64,000 bases of DNA from Pandoraea faecigallinarum (GTDB lineage Bacteria > Pseudomonadota > Gammaproteobacteria > Burkholderiales > Burkholderiaceae), in the NCBI RefSeq assembly GCF_001029105.3, contig NZ_CP011807.3, positions 3,596,001 through 3,660,000 of the forward strand, in the 5' to 3' direction. The notes beneath the pieces are model-generated. The model did not search any database, had not been told where the DNA came from, and saw only the letters and a list, made by a program, of their open reading frames with translations. Position numbers and translations under genes: made by a program. This document shows positions 8,026 to 16,575 of this stretch, one piece after another (the stretch's first letter is position 1; each line of letters begins with the position of its first letter).

Positions 8026-11000
8026 TTAGAAGCGATACTTCGCGGAGATCCCACCCGCCAGAGCGCTTTCTCCCTTTCGCACGCTGACGTTGCCGCCGAC
8101 ATGCACGTCGAGTCGCTTCCTGATCTGGAGATCGACGCCCAGATTGGCCGTGAAGACTTCGCGGCCCAGCTTGGCTCCCTTCACGTCGAAGGCGCGCGGT
8201 GCGCCGTAGATCGTGTTGGTCAGGCGACTTTGCGTGCTGCCGAACTCATGCTCGTAGGCCAGGCGCAGCGACGGCGTGAGCTTGCCGCCCTCGAACTCGA
8301 ATACATCGCGCGAGAGGCGCACGCCCAGCACACTGCGTGCCGACGTTTGCGACTGGGCACCGACTTTCAGGCCGTCGTTCCCGCCGTTAGCGGTGCCACC
8401 ATCACGATTCGTCTCGTCGAACGCGTTCAGGCGGGTCGACGCAACGCGCATGCCGATCGACGGATCGACGTTGAACCCGGCGACATCGAAACGCTTGCCG
8501 ATCTCGCCAAACGCGCCGAACGTGTTGCCGCCCGTCTTGCCGGACAGACGTGAGGACACGCTGCGTGCGGCCACCGTGCGCTCGGTGGTCAGGCGATGAT
8601 TCGTGTACGACAGACCGCCGCCGACGAACACGTTGGCGTCGTTCAGGTGCGAGCCGTACAGCCCCACGCTGACGCTGTTGATCTTCGATTCGCCCGGCAG
8701 GCCTTCGGCCTTCGAGCGCTGGTTGCCCATGCCCAACGAAACGCCCACGACCGTGTCGTTGCCGATGCGTTTGTCCACACCGATTGCGCCATCGATACCG
8801 CGAACGTCGAACGACAGTGCGTTGCCCCGCTGGCTCGTGTTGCCACCGGCGAAAGACGCCCATCCCGCAATACCCCGGCCGTCGGCGCTCGCGCCATTGG
8901 CGGTCTTGTCGTCGAACATCGCGCCGCCCGCGAGCATGCGCGCCTGCATGCCACGTTGGAACGCCGTGTTCGCGCCCTGTGCGGCCGTTGCGTTGTTCAA
9001 CAGCGATTCGCCCGACAGCAGGCTGGCGGCACGGCGTTGCTCGTCCGAACCCGCCGTTTGCAACGCCATTTCCGAGAGCACCGCGCCGCCGACCCTGCCG
9101 GAGGTCAGATCGCCCACGGTGATGCCGTTGACCGAGCCGAGCACGGCGCGTTCGTTCGCGCGGTAGGCTCCATCGGCGGCCAGATACTGCACGACGTTCC
9201 GCGCGGTGACGACACCGGTCGGGTTCGTCGTGGCCGGATCGACGGTAGGCGTGGTGTCCGGGTCCGACGGTTTGACCGGATCCTTCGTGCCGGGGCCAGT
9301 CGGGTCGGTCGGGTCGGTCGGGTCGGTCGGATCGGTCGGGTCGGTCGGATCGACGGGATCCGGCCCCTTGTCCACCGTGATGCTGCCGACCGTCACCTTG
9401 CCGAGCGTTGCCGTCTTTCCTTTGGCAACGCTCACCACACCGAGCTTGTCCTGCACGTCGGCCAGAACGACGTCGTGCGCCACGGCGACATTGATCTCCG
9501 TGTGGGTGAAATCGCTGTCTTGCGCCACTTCGATGGCCCCGCCCGACACATTGCCGTCGACTTTCGCCACGCGCGAGCGGATCGTCGCACCGGGCTTCGA
9601 CGTGTAGGTGGCGACGGCGAGCTTGTTCGTCCCCAGATCGATCTGACCGGCATTGTCGATGTGTCCGACGCCTGCGACAGGCTTCGCCAGCGCAACGGCT
9701 CCCTGCTTGCCGATCGTCACCGTGCCCGAGCCCAGGGCGTTTTCATGCGCCGCGGTCAGCTTGCCGCCCTGCACATCGAGGGAAGCCAGGCCGCTTTGGT
9801 CGCCCGTGAGCGTCAAATTGCCGGTGCCGACCTTGACAAGGCGCGAGCCCTTGGCCGCCGGCGATTGCGCCATCTCCGGTTCGATCGTCGGCGCCACGTC
9901 CGGGGTGCGCGAGGTCATGCGCTTCTTGCCCGCACTCTCGTCCTGCAATTCCGGCGACGCGAGAATGCGGCCGTCGAAAACATCGTCGCTGCCCAGTGCG
10001 CCTAACGTCACCTCCGTCTCGCCCGTGACCAGATCGCCGCGCCCGGTCAGCGAGCCGATGGCGATCTTGCGCTGCGGCGCGTTCCCTTCGGGCGACGCCC
10101 CGACCATGGAGACATCGAGTGCCCCGTCCTCGAGCGCGATGCGCGCATCTTGTGCCGTGGTCTTCCCCGCGAAGGCCACATGGCCCTTGTTGGTGAGGTG
10201 GACGCCTTCGAGCGCCGTATCGAGAAACGCCAGTTCCCCGTCCACGCTGTTCTCGATACGCGCGTTCCCGGCGCGCGACCGGGCGATGGTCGCCTCGCTC
10301 ATGTTGATGAGGCTCATGTCGTCGAGATCGGCGTCGAGAATACGCAGATTGGCGTCGCCGCCATTCACCACGCGCGCATTGCCGCCCCGCACGTTGAAGA
10401 ACTCCGCGTGTCCCGTGTTCGTCATTTCCATGTTTTCGAGGTGCGAGTCCGAAAACGCGACGCTGCCGCCCTCGTAGTTGGCGATCCGGCTCGATCCCAT
10501 GAAAGCGCCGTTCGCCGTCAACTCGTCCGAGTTCCGGATCGTTGCGCGACCGGCACTCGCGCCTTCGAAATGGGCGCTGCCGTCGTCCACCAGGATCGTA
10601 CTGGCGCCCGCATCGGCACCCTTTTCGAAGCGGACTTGCCCGCCGTCAGACACCAGAATGCTGGCATTGCCGGCGGTGGTGTTGGCGTTGAAGACGATCT
10701 TCCCGGCGTTGCCGCGCCCGGCGTCGCCTTCCGAAGTGGCGGTAGACGGGGCGTCACCGGAAACGCTCGTCACCGGGCGATCACCGTCGATTACCTGAAG
10801 CGCATCGGCGCCTCGCCCGGCGATCAGCGCGACATGGCCCGGCTCGCCGTCGATGCCCTTGCCGTTCGCCACGAAATTGAGCACGCCGTTCGTGCCCACC
10901 GCCACCGTGATCCCCGTCTGTGCCTGCGGCACGGCCAGGGCGGCGGTCTCGGCTTCGAGCGCGTGGTGAACGTTCAGCGTGCCGCCGGCGACGCCCACAA

Positions 11001-11880
11001 CGTGCCTGGATTGCGCTGTTGCACGGATCGTGCCCACGTCGCGAGCCCCATCGGTGGCGTCCTTCATCGCCTCGGACCACGGTCCCGAGCGGGCCGTCAG
11101 TTCCAGTACCGTGTCCTTGCCGAGAACATCCCCGCCTGCCGGGTATCCGGTATCGAAGTCGTTGTTGAACAGGTTCTCGTCGCGCCACGACAGGGCGGTC
11201 AACTTTACCGGGTCGGGCTGCGCCGGGGAAACGAGCTCGTGGGTGTTCGCCATCCGGTTGAACGTTGTTTCGTCGACCTGACGCAAACGTTCGACCCGGG
11301 TGCGCAACCCGTGCATCTGTTCACTCAACGCGAGCGCTTCCGCCCGTACGCGGTCGTATGCCGAACGATCGTCGAGAAACCGGGTCAGCGCTTCCTGTTT
11401 GGCCGCCTTTTCCTGTGCGGACGCGGTCAATACACTATTCAATTCCCTGTTGGTTCTTTCGAGATCTTCTTTACGCAGATTTTTCATCCACGGCTGAACT
11501 TCGCCTTCCTCTCCCGAGACGCCGACAACAAGAATTGCAGATTTGATTTTCTCGGAATACTCCCGGAGTTTTTTATCAATATCCGCCGCAACGGCAGTAC
11601 TTCGGAGATCCGACAGAATGTCCGAATTCATTGATTTCACCGCGGACAAATTCTCGTAAATTTCATTCTTCTTGCCGAATTCGACACCCACTTGCGTCAA
11701 CCGCTCGCTCAGGGCACTGACGACGTCGTCCCGCTTTTCAATCCATGAAGCGGCTTCGGCCATCTCGCCTAGAGGGACCGCCGCTTGCGCCGGCAACCCC
11801 ATGGCTGCCACCACCGTGGCCACTGCCACGTAAATTTTCGACCGATGAAACGTTTTCGCCTTTATCAATTTCGCCTGCAT
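8026..11880 (-). CDS. Autotransporter with beta-helix passenger, DPT-repeat linker and C-terminal barrel (paralogue 2)
   Basis: The 1284-residue protein has a signal peptide (about residues 1-33, ending LPAQA). A helical, charged N-terminal zone of about 200 residues precedes a long beta-helix-like passenger with many short Asn/Gly repeats (for example NARIENSVDGELAFLDTALEGVHL). A proline/aspartate linker of DPT repeats follows, then a barrel of about 300 residues ending KYRF. Barrel and N-terminal zone closely match the neighbouring autotransporter, so the pair arose by duplication and the passengers diverged. An AGGGA lies upstream of the start. It should be a surface protein; its activity is unknown. 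Confidence 0.88.
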   Translation of the reverse strand: MQAKLIKAKTFHRSKIYVAVATVVAAMGLPAQAAVPLGEMAEAASWIEKRDDVVSALSERLTQVGVEFGKKNEIYENLSAVKSMNSDILSDLRSTAVAADIDKKLREYSEKIKSAILVVGVSGEEGEVQPWMKNLRKEDLERTNRELNSVLTASAQEKAAKQEALTRFLDDRSAYDRVRAEALALSEQMHGLRTRVERLRQVDETTFNRMANTHELVSPAQPDPVKLTALSWRDENLFNNDFDTGYPAGGDVLGKDTVLELTARSGPWSEAMKDATDGARDVGTIRATAQSRHVVGVAGGTLNVHHALEAETAALAVPQAQTGITVAVGTNGVLNFVANGKGIDGEPGHVALIAGRGADALQVIDGDRPVTSVSGDAPSTATSEGDAGRGNAGKIVFNANTTAGNASILVSDGGQVRFEKGADAGASTILVDDGSAHFEGASAGRATIRNSDELTANGAFMGSSRIANYEGGSVAFSDSHLENMEMTNTGHAEFFNVRGGNARVVNGGDANLRILDADLDDMSLINMSEATIARSRAGNARIENSVDGELAFLDTALEGVHLTNKGHVAFAGKTTAQDARIALEDGALDVSMVGASPEGNAPQRKIAIGSLTGRGDLVTGETEVTLGALGSDDVFDGRILASPELQDESAGKKRMTSRTPDVAPTIEPEMAQSPAAKGSRLVKVGTGNLTLTGDQSGLASLDVQGGKLTAAHENALGSGTVTIGKQGAVALAKPVAGVGHIDNAGQIDLGTNKLAVATYTSKPGATIRSRVAKVDGNVSGGAIEVAQDSDFTHTEINVAVAHDVVLADVQDKLGVVSVAKGKTATLGKVTVGSITVDKGPDPVDPTDPTDPTDPTDPTDPTGPGTKDPVKPSDPDTTPTVDPATTNPTGVVTARNVVQYLAADGAYRANERAVLGSVNGITVGDLTSGRVGGAVLSEMALQTAGSDEQRRAASLLSGESLLNNATAAQGANTAFQRGMQARMLAGGAMFDDKTANGASADGRGIAGWASFAGGNTSQRGNALSFDVRGIDGAIGVDKRIGNDTVVGVSLGMGNQRSKAEGLPGESKINSVSVGLYGSHLNDANVFVGGGLSYTNHRLTTERTVAARSVSSRLSGKTGGNTFGAFGEIGKRFDVAGFNVDPSIGMRVASTRLNAFDETNRDGGTANGGNDGLKVGAQSQTSARSVLGVRLSRDVFEFEGGKLTPSLRLAYEHEFGSTQSRLTNTIYGAPRAFDVKGAKLGREVFTANLGVDLQIRKRLDVHVGGNVSVRKGESALAGGISAKYRF
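9298..9355. repeat. 9-bp tandem repeat coding a DPT-repeat linker
   Basis: A 9-bp unit (GGGTCGGTC with G/A variation) is repeated about six times in frame inside autotransporter paralogue 2, giving Asp-Pro-Thr repeats between passenger and barrel. The array is in frame with a period of three codons, so slippage would change linker length without a frameshift. The neighbouring autotransporter lacks it. Confidence 0.85.
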
Positions 11881-12373
11881 TCGTCTGATCCCTATTCAAT
11901 TCACAATCAGCGGCAATCCATACCGCCCTCGTCCCGATAGCAGCGACGCCACCGCCATCGAGACCGCGAATTCTAGAGAGGAACCATCGAACCCCGACAA
12001 AACCGATTAATTTTTAGTATTTACCCCATAATTACATCAACTTTTAAAATTAGGATCATTCTCATTATTAAATCCCAATAATTATTAGAATATTCCCAAA
12101 ATAACATTTATAACCCGTCTCAATAACCCAAAAGTGTCATTGCGTTCAGCGCGGGCACAACGGCGTACGGTCGCCTTTCAGTCACATCCCACCCTCGAAA
12201 TCGTGACGTTTGCCGCTCGGCCGACGCCCGTTCCTTACGTTTCGCGCAGCCATGAAAAAACCCGCCGTACCCTTTCGGGCACGACGGGTTTTCCGTCACT
12301 CTCGCGCTTGCGCTGGCTTTTCAGCCCGCGTCGCGCGTGCGGTCGTCATTGGGCACGCATACCCCGCTCGGCC
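11881..12373. other. AT-rich intergenic region upstream of autotransporter paralogue 2
   Basis: About 490 bp. Positions about 12000-12125 are very AT-rich, with many TTA/AAT runs against a GC-rich background, and must include the promoter of the minus-strand autotransporter. The far end holds the glyA-nrdR terminator (12255-12293). No gene is seen. Confidence 0.6.
12255..12293 (-). terminator. Intrinsic terminator of the glyA-nrdR operon
   Basis: On the minus strand, nearly perfect arms (AACCCGTCGT and ACGGCGGGTT, one mismatch) close a hairpin with an inner GGG/CCC pairing and are followed by six T (12255-12260). It lies about 80 bp after the nrdR stop codon. Confidence 0.85.
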
Positions 12374-12856
12374 TCATGCCCCCGGTTTGCGCCTGGGCTT
12401 GATGTCGGTGCTGTCGATCTCCTCGAGCACGTCGCGGAACTCCGCAATGTCCTCGAAGCTTCGGTAGACCGATGCAAACCGGATGTAAGCGATCTTGTCC
12501 AGGCGTTTCAACTCCCGCATCACCAGTTCGCCAATGCGCTGGCTGATCACTTCACGCTCCGCGCCGGCCAGCAGCTTGTACTCGATACGCGCGATTGCGG
12601 CATCCATGGCCTCGGCGCTTACGGGACGCTTGCGAATCGCCAACTGCATGCTGGCACGGACTTTCGCGCGGTCGTACTCGGCGCGGCTGCCGTCTTTCTT
12701 GACGACGACCGGCATCGCAAGCTCGACACGCTCGTACGTGGTGAAACGCTTGTCGCACGACGGGCATTTCCGGCGCCGCCGAATGGCAGCGCCGTCTTCC
12801 GCTTCACGCGAGTCGATGACTTGCGTGTCGTCGTGCCGGCAGAACGGGCAGCGCAT
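12374..12856 (-). CDS. nrdR: NrdR transcriptional repressor of ribonucleotide reductase genes
   Basis: The 160-residue protein starts [18 protein letters not shown] and has the full NrdR layout: a zinc ribbon with Cys3, Cys6, Cys31 and Cys34 (CPFC and CPSC), a basic [21 protein letters not shown]-binding stretch, and an ATP-cone domain at about residues 49-139. NrdR senses ATP/dATP and represses nrd promoters through NrdR boxes. It follows glyA by 18 bp on the same strand, a common arrangement in betaproteobacteria, so it should also respond to the ZTP riboswitch upstream of glyA. Confidence 0.98.
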   Translation of the reverse strand: MRCPFCRHDDTQVIDSREAEDGAAIRRRRKCPSCDKRFTTYERVELAMPVVVKKDGSRAEYDRAKVRASMQLAIRKRPVSAEAMDAAIARIEYKLLAGAEREVISQRIGELVMRELKRLDKIAYIRFASVYRSFEDIAEFRDVLEEIDSTDIKPRRKPGA

Positions 12857-12874
12857 GCGTGCGACGCCTGTGGC

Positions 12875-14122
12875 TTAGCCGTAGACCGGGAAACGCTTGG
12901 TCAACTCGGCCACTTGTGCGCGCACGCGGGCCAGGTTTTCGGCGTCTTCCGGGTTGTCCAGCACGTCGGCGATCAGGTTGCCGACCAGTTCGGCTTCGGC
13001 TTCCTTGAAACCACGCGTGGTCATGGCAGGCGAACCCAGACGCACACCGCTCGTCACGAACGGCTTTTCCGGATCGTTCGGAATCGCGTTCTTGTTGACG
13101 GTAATGTGGGCTTCGCCCAGCGCGGCTTCCGCAGCCTTGCCGGTGATGTTCTTTGCACGCAGGTCCACGAGCATCACGTGCGACTCGGTGCGGCCCGACA
13201 CGATGCGCAGACCGCGCTTGACCAGCGTTTCCGCCATCACGCGTGCGTTCTTGGCGACTTGCTGCTGGTATTGCTTGAATTCCGGCGTGGCGGCTTCCTT
13301 GAACGCGACGGCCTTACCGGCGATCACGTGCATGAGCGGACCGCCCTGGATACCGGGGAAAATGGCCGAGTTGATGGCCTTCTCGAATTCCGCCTTCATC
13401 AGAATCACGCCACCGCGCGGGCCGCGCAGGCTCTTGTGCGTGGTCGTGGTGACGAAGTCGGCGTGCGGGACCGGGTTCGGGTACACGCCGGCGGCGATCA
13501 GACCGGCGTAGTGCGCCATGTCGACCATGAAATAGGCGCCGACCGACCTGGCGATCTTTGCCATGCGTTCGAAATCGATCTTCAGCGCGAAGGCCGAGGC
13601 GCCTGCCACGATCATCTTCGGCTTGTGTTGCTCCGCCAGCTTCTGCGCCGCGTCGTAATCGATGTCTTCGGCTTCGTTCAGACCATAGCTCACCACGTTG
13701 AACCACTTGCCCGACATATTGACCGGCGAGCCGTGCGTGAGGTGACCGCCGTGCGCAAGGCTCATGCCCATGATCGTGTCGCCCGGCTTGAGCATGGCGA
13801 AATACACGCCCTGGTTGGCCTGCGAGCCGGAGTTCGGCTGTACGTTGGCGGCTTCCGCGCCGAACAGAGCCTTCACGCGATCGATCGCCAGTTGTTCGAC
13901 GACGTCGACATACTCGCAACCGCCGTAGTAACGCTTGCCTGGATAACCTTCCGCGTATTTGTTGGTCAACTGCGAACCCTGCGCTTCCATCACGGCCGGG
14001 CTGGTGTAGTTTTCCGAGGCGATCAGTTCGATGTGGTCTTCCTGACGCTGGTTTTCTTTCTGAATCGCGGCCCAGACGTCGGGATCGACGGAGGCAACGG
14101 TAGATTTCGATTTGTCGAACAT
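12875..14122 (-). CDS. glyA: Serine hydroxymethyltransferase
   Basis: The 415-residue protein interconverts serine and glycine using PLP and tetrahydrofolate, the main source of one-carbon units. It starts [17 protein letters not shown]. The PLP-lysine motif [14 protein letters not shown] is at about residue 228, and [19 protein letters not shown] and [16 protein letters not shown] are the conserved N-terminal signatures. The open frame extends 60 codons upstream, but those codons are the riboswitch leader; ATG 14122 matches the family start. It forms an operon with nrdR. The leader holds a ZTP riboswitch and a good promoter lies just before it. Confidence 0.98.
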   Translation of the reverse strand: MFDKSKSTVASVDPDVWAAIQKENQRQEDHIELIASENYTSPAVMEAQGSQLTNKYAEGYPGKRYYGGCEYVDVVEQLAIDRVKALFGAEAANVQPNSGSQANQGVYFAMLKPGDTIMGMSLAHGGHLTHGSPVNMSGKWFNVVSYGLNEAEDIDYDAAQKLAEQHKPKMIVAGASAFALKIDFERMAKIARSVGAYFMVDMAHYAGLIAAGVYPNPVPHADFVTTTTHKSLRGPRGGVILMKAEFEKAINSAIFPGIQGGPLMHVIAGKAVAFKEAATPEFKQYQQQVAKNARVMAETLVKRGLRIVSGRTESHVMLVDLRAKNITGKAAEAALGEAHITVNKNAIPNDPEKPFVTSGVRLGSPAMTTRGFKEAEAELVGNLIADVLDNPEDAENLARVRAQVAELTKRFPVYG

Positions 14123-14224
14123 GGCGTTTCCGTTGAATTGAACAGGTTTTCCGGGAGGGGATGCTGCGGCGCGTCTTCCTTTGTGCTTCGGAAGACGATA
14201 GACAGGGCAGCACCAACCATCACG

Positions 14225-14325
14225 GCTGCCCAGGCGAACGGCAAATAAGACCCCGGCGCTTCCCGGTGGGTTGCTCCACCTCGGGCACACAAGGCTGTGC
14301 ACCCTAATCGCCAGTCACGCGGGGT
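14225..14325 (-). ncRNA. ZTP (pfl) riboswitch in the glyA leader
   Basis: On the minus strand the leader holds the two conserved parts of the pfl motif. The 5' part reads CCGCGTGACTGGCG (14309-14322). The 3' part has GGAGCAACCCACCGGGAAGCG and then GCCGTTCGCCTGGGCA, whose CCTGGGCA is the pseudoknot strand. This RNA binds ZTP/ZMP, purine intermediates that accumulate when 10-formyl-THF is short, and raises one-carbon genes; glyA is a known target. Just downstream, GGGCAGC (overlapping the pseudoknot strand) can pair with GCTGCCC at about 14199-14205, giving a plausible expression platform. Confidence 0.93.
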
Positions 14326-14338
14326 TTGTGGCGTCGAC

Positions 14339-14367
14339 AGTTTATGCGAGGTTGCGGCGTTAGGCAA
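14339..14367 (-). promoter_or_regulatory. Candidate sigma70 promoter of glyA-nrdR
   Basis: On the minus strand, TTGCCT (-35, 14362-14367) and TAAACT (-10, 14339-14344) are separated by exactly 17 bp, placing transcription start near 14331, just before the riboswitch. The -35 overlaps the stop codon of the upstream gene. The call rests on spacing, similarity to consensus and position. Confidence 0.65.
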
Positions 14368-15388
14368 CCGGCCCCGAAGCGCTCGATACACGTACCACCA
14401 CCTTGCCGAACGCCCCGCGGCGCAGGTGCGCCAGCGCCTGCCCGAAGTCGGCGAATTCGTAGACGGCATCCACGACCGGTACGATCCCGTGGCGGTCGAT
14501 GCTCGACACGAGCGTCTCCAGCCCCTGCCGGTGTCCGACCCCAATTCCCTGGACGTGCGCGCGCTTGAGCAACATCGAATACACCGGCAACTGCAGCGTG
14601 TCCCCGCCCAGCGTGCCGATCACGGACACTTTGCCGCCCGCGGCCAGCGCCGCCATGCTCTCGCGCATGTCGCCGCCCGCCAGTTCCAGCACCTGCTCCA
14701 CCCCGCGGTCCTGCGTGAGCCGGCGAACCGCCTCCGACCAACCTCCCTGCCGTAGGACACCATGCGTGACGCCGAGCGCCGCTGCCCGGGCCAGCTTCGC
14801 CTCGCTGCCACTCACGACGATGGCCTTCGCCCCGTGGGCGAGGGCCAGTTGCGCGCCGAACAATGCCACGCCGCCCGTCCCGATGGACAGCACCGTTTCT
14901 TCGGGCCGCAGTTTTCGCCCCGTGCCGAACAGTGCGAACCACGCAGTCAGCCCGGCACACGTCAGCGTCGATGCGGCGACATCGTCGAGCGTGGATGGCG
15001 CCCGCACCAATGCCGCCTCGTCGAATACCGCATATTCGCGCAACACGCCCTGTAACGTCCCGCCGAAGATCCGCAGGCCCGCCGGCGCCTGCTCGCCGTC
15101 GATCCAGCGGTCCCAGAATGTATTGATGACCCGCTCGCCCACGGCCACCCGCGTCACGTCCTCTCCCACCGCCACGACCTCACCGGCCATGTCCGATCCG
15201 GGCACGAACGGAAACGCCACCGGCAAACCCATGCCGGTGTCGATCATCAAGGCGTCGCGATAATTGAGCGATACCGCCTTCACCCTGACCAGCACTTCGC
15301 CCGGCCCCGGTGCCGGCACTTCGGCCGTTGCCAAGGTCAGGGCGCCTTCGCCCAGGGTCGCCATTTGCCATTGCTGCATCGTTGTCAT
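14360..15388 (-). CDS. Zinc-independent MDR alcohol dehydrogenase/quinone oxidoreductase-family protein
   Basis: The 342-residue protein has the medium-chain dehydrogenase layout. The N-terminal GroES-like half has PGEVLVRVKAVSLNYRDALM and FVPGSDMAGEVVAVG; the Rossmann half has VLSIGTGGVALFGAQLA. The structural-zinc cysteines are absent, so it resembles NAD(P)H-dependent quinone reductase-type members. Start ATG 15388 is preferred over a TTG two codons up because AGGG lies about 9 bases upstream. It is divergent from the LysR gene at 15502, its likely regulator. The substrate is unknown. Confidence 0.88.
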   Translation of the reverse strand: MTTMQQWQMATLGEGALTLATAEVPAPGPGEVLVRVKAVSLNYRDALMIDTGMGLPVAFPFVPGSDMAGEVVAVGEDVTRVAVGERVINTFWDRWIDGEQAPAGLRIFGGTLQGVLREYAVFDEAALVRAPSTLDDVAASTLTCAGLTAWFALFGTGRKLRPEETVLSIGTGGVALFGAQLALAHGAKAIVVSGSEAKLARAAALGVTHGVLRQGGWSEAVRRLTQDRGVEQVLELAGGDMRESMAALAAGGKVSVIGTLGGDTLQLPVYSMLLKRAHVQGIGVGHRQGLETLVSSIDRHGIVPVVDAVYEFADFGQALAHLRRGAFGKVVVRVSSASGPVA

Positions 15389-15501
15389 TGCCAATCCCTT
15401 TATCGATAAGCCCAGGAAACCGGAACGCCCGGTAGACAGGCTTAGCTTATTGGAGAATACTCAGCCGCAGTGTTGGCGATTTCTCCACTGATTGACGACT
15501 T

Positions 15502-16548
15502 ATGAGAACCAATGAAACCTACACGCCCGATCGGCTTTCCGGCATCTCGGCCTTTGTCGCGGCGGTGGATGCCGGCAGCTTCGCGGCGGCGGCCGAGCGG
15601 CTTCATCCCACCCGTTCGGCGGTGGCGAAGCGCATCGGGCGTCTGGAGACGCGGCTCGGTGTGCGTCTGTTTCATCGCACCACTCGCAGCCAGCACCTGA
15701 CCGACGAAGGGCAAACGTTCTATCAACGTTGCACACGGGTGCTGGCCGAACTGTCCGAAGCGGAAGACGAACTGAGCGCCGGGTCGCAAACCCCGAGGGG
15801 AAGACTTCGCGTGACGATGCCCGTACAGATCGGACGCCAGTGCATCGCGCCGGTGCTGTTCACGCTGGCCAAAGTCCACACGCAGTTGCGGCTGGAAATG
15901 GCCTTCAGCGACCGCCGTGTCGATCTGATCGAGGAGGGCTACGATCTAGCCGTACGCAGTGGGCGTCTGGACGACACCCCCGGACTCAAGGCGCGTTCGC
16001 TCGGCGAACAAACGATGCTCTTGTGCGCGTCGCCCGCCTACCTCGCCGCCAATGGCACGCCGCAGCGAGCGACAGATCTGGCCACGCATGAGCGTCTGCT
16101 GTACGGACGCGGTGGCAATCTTTATCAATGGCCGGCGTTGGCGATACCGCCTGTGGCTTCCAGCGCATCGAGCAAATCCGGCGCATCCGGTGAATCCGGT
16201 GAATCCGGTGAATCCGGTGAATCGGGTGCGCTCGGCCCACCCGTGCCCTCCTGCACGGCGCAGGCACGCACACCGCGCTTCATCCTCGACGATCTCGTCG
16301 CACTCCTGGAGGCGGCCGAGCAGGGGCTTGGCATCGCATACCTTCCTCGTTGGGTCGCGATGCATTCGTTGAACGCTGGCACTCTCGTGCATCTGCTGCC
16401 GCACACTGACACCCCCGGCACCCCGCTGCATCTCGTCTGGCCCGACACGCGGCACCCGTCTCCCAAGCTGCGCGCCGCCATCGATGCGCTTGTGAGCGCG
16501 GCCCCGGCATTGCTCGGAATGCCGCAACAGCCGGAACGCAACGTCTGA
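15502..16548 (+). CDS. LysR-family transcriptional regulator with a repeat-coded insertion
   Basis: The 348-residue protein has a LysR winged helix at about residues 12-70 (AAAERLHPTRSAVAKRIGRLE) and an effector domain of the CrgA/PA-type subfamily (MPVQIGRQCIAPVL, DRRVDLIEEGYDLAVR). It is about 40 residues longer than usual. The extra length is a Ser/Gly/Glu-rich insertion (residues about 215-245) coded by 9-bp repeats in the effector domain. It is divergent from the MDR gene and probably controls it. Confidence 0.9.
   Translation: MRTNETYTPDRLSGISAFVAAVDAGSFAAAAERLHPTRSAVAKRIGRLETRLGVRLFHRTTRSQHLTDEGQTFYQRCTRVLAELSEAEDELSAGSQTPRGRLRVTMPVQIGRQCIAPVLFTLAKVHTQLRLEMAFSDRRVDLIEEGYDLAVRSGRLDDTPGLKARSLGEQTMLLCASPAYLAANGTPQRATDLATHERLLYGRGGNLYQWPALAIPPVASSASSKSGASGESGESGESGESGALGPPVPSCTAQARTPRFILDDLVALLEAAEQGLGIAYLPRWVAMHSLNAGTLVHLLPHTDTPGTPLHLVWPDTRHPSPKLRAAIDALVSAAPALLGMPQQPERNV
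16189..16224. repeat. 9-bp tandem repeat inside a LysR gene
   Basis: Four head-to-tail copies of GGTGAATCC (last copy GGTGAATCG) code Gly-Glu-Ser repeats in frame within the effector domain of the LysR protein. Degenerate units flank the array. The copy number could vary by replication slippage without a frameshift. Confidence 0.85.
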
Positions 16549-16575
16549 CGGCCACCTCCGGTTGCACAACGCCGC

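Noticed and set aside
10150..11634. Long open frame (494 codons) antisense to autotransporter paralogue 2
   Set aside because: The minus-strand gene has signal peptide, barrel and terminator; the antisense frame has none and no family resemblance.
12134..14248. Long open frame (704 codons) antisense to nrdR and glyA
   Set aside because: Both minus-strand genes are certain; the frame is a by-product of codon bias and crosses the terminator region.
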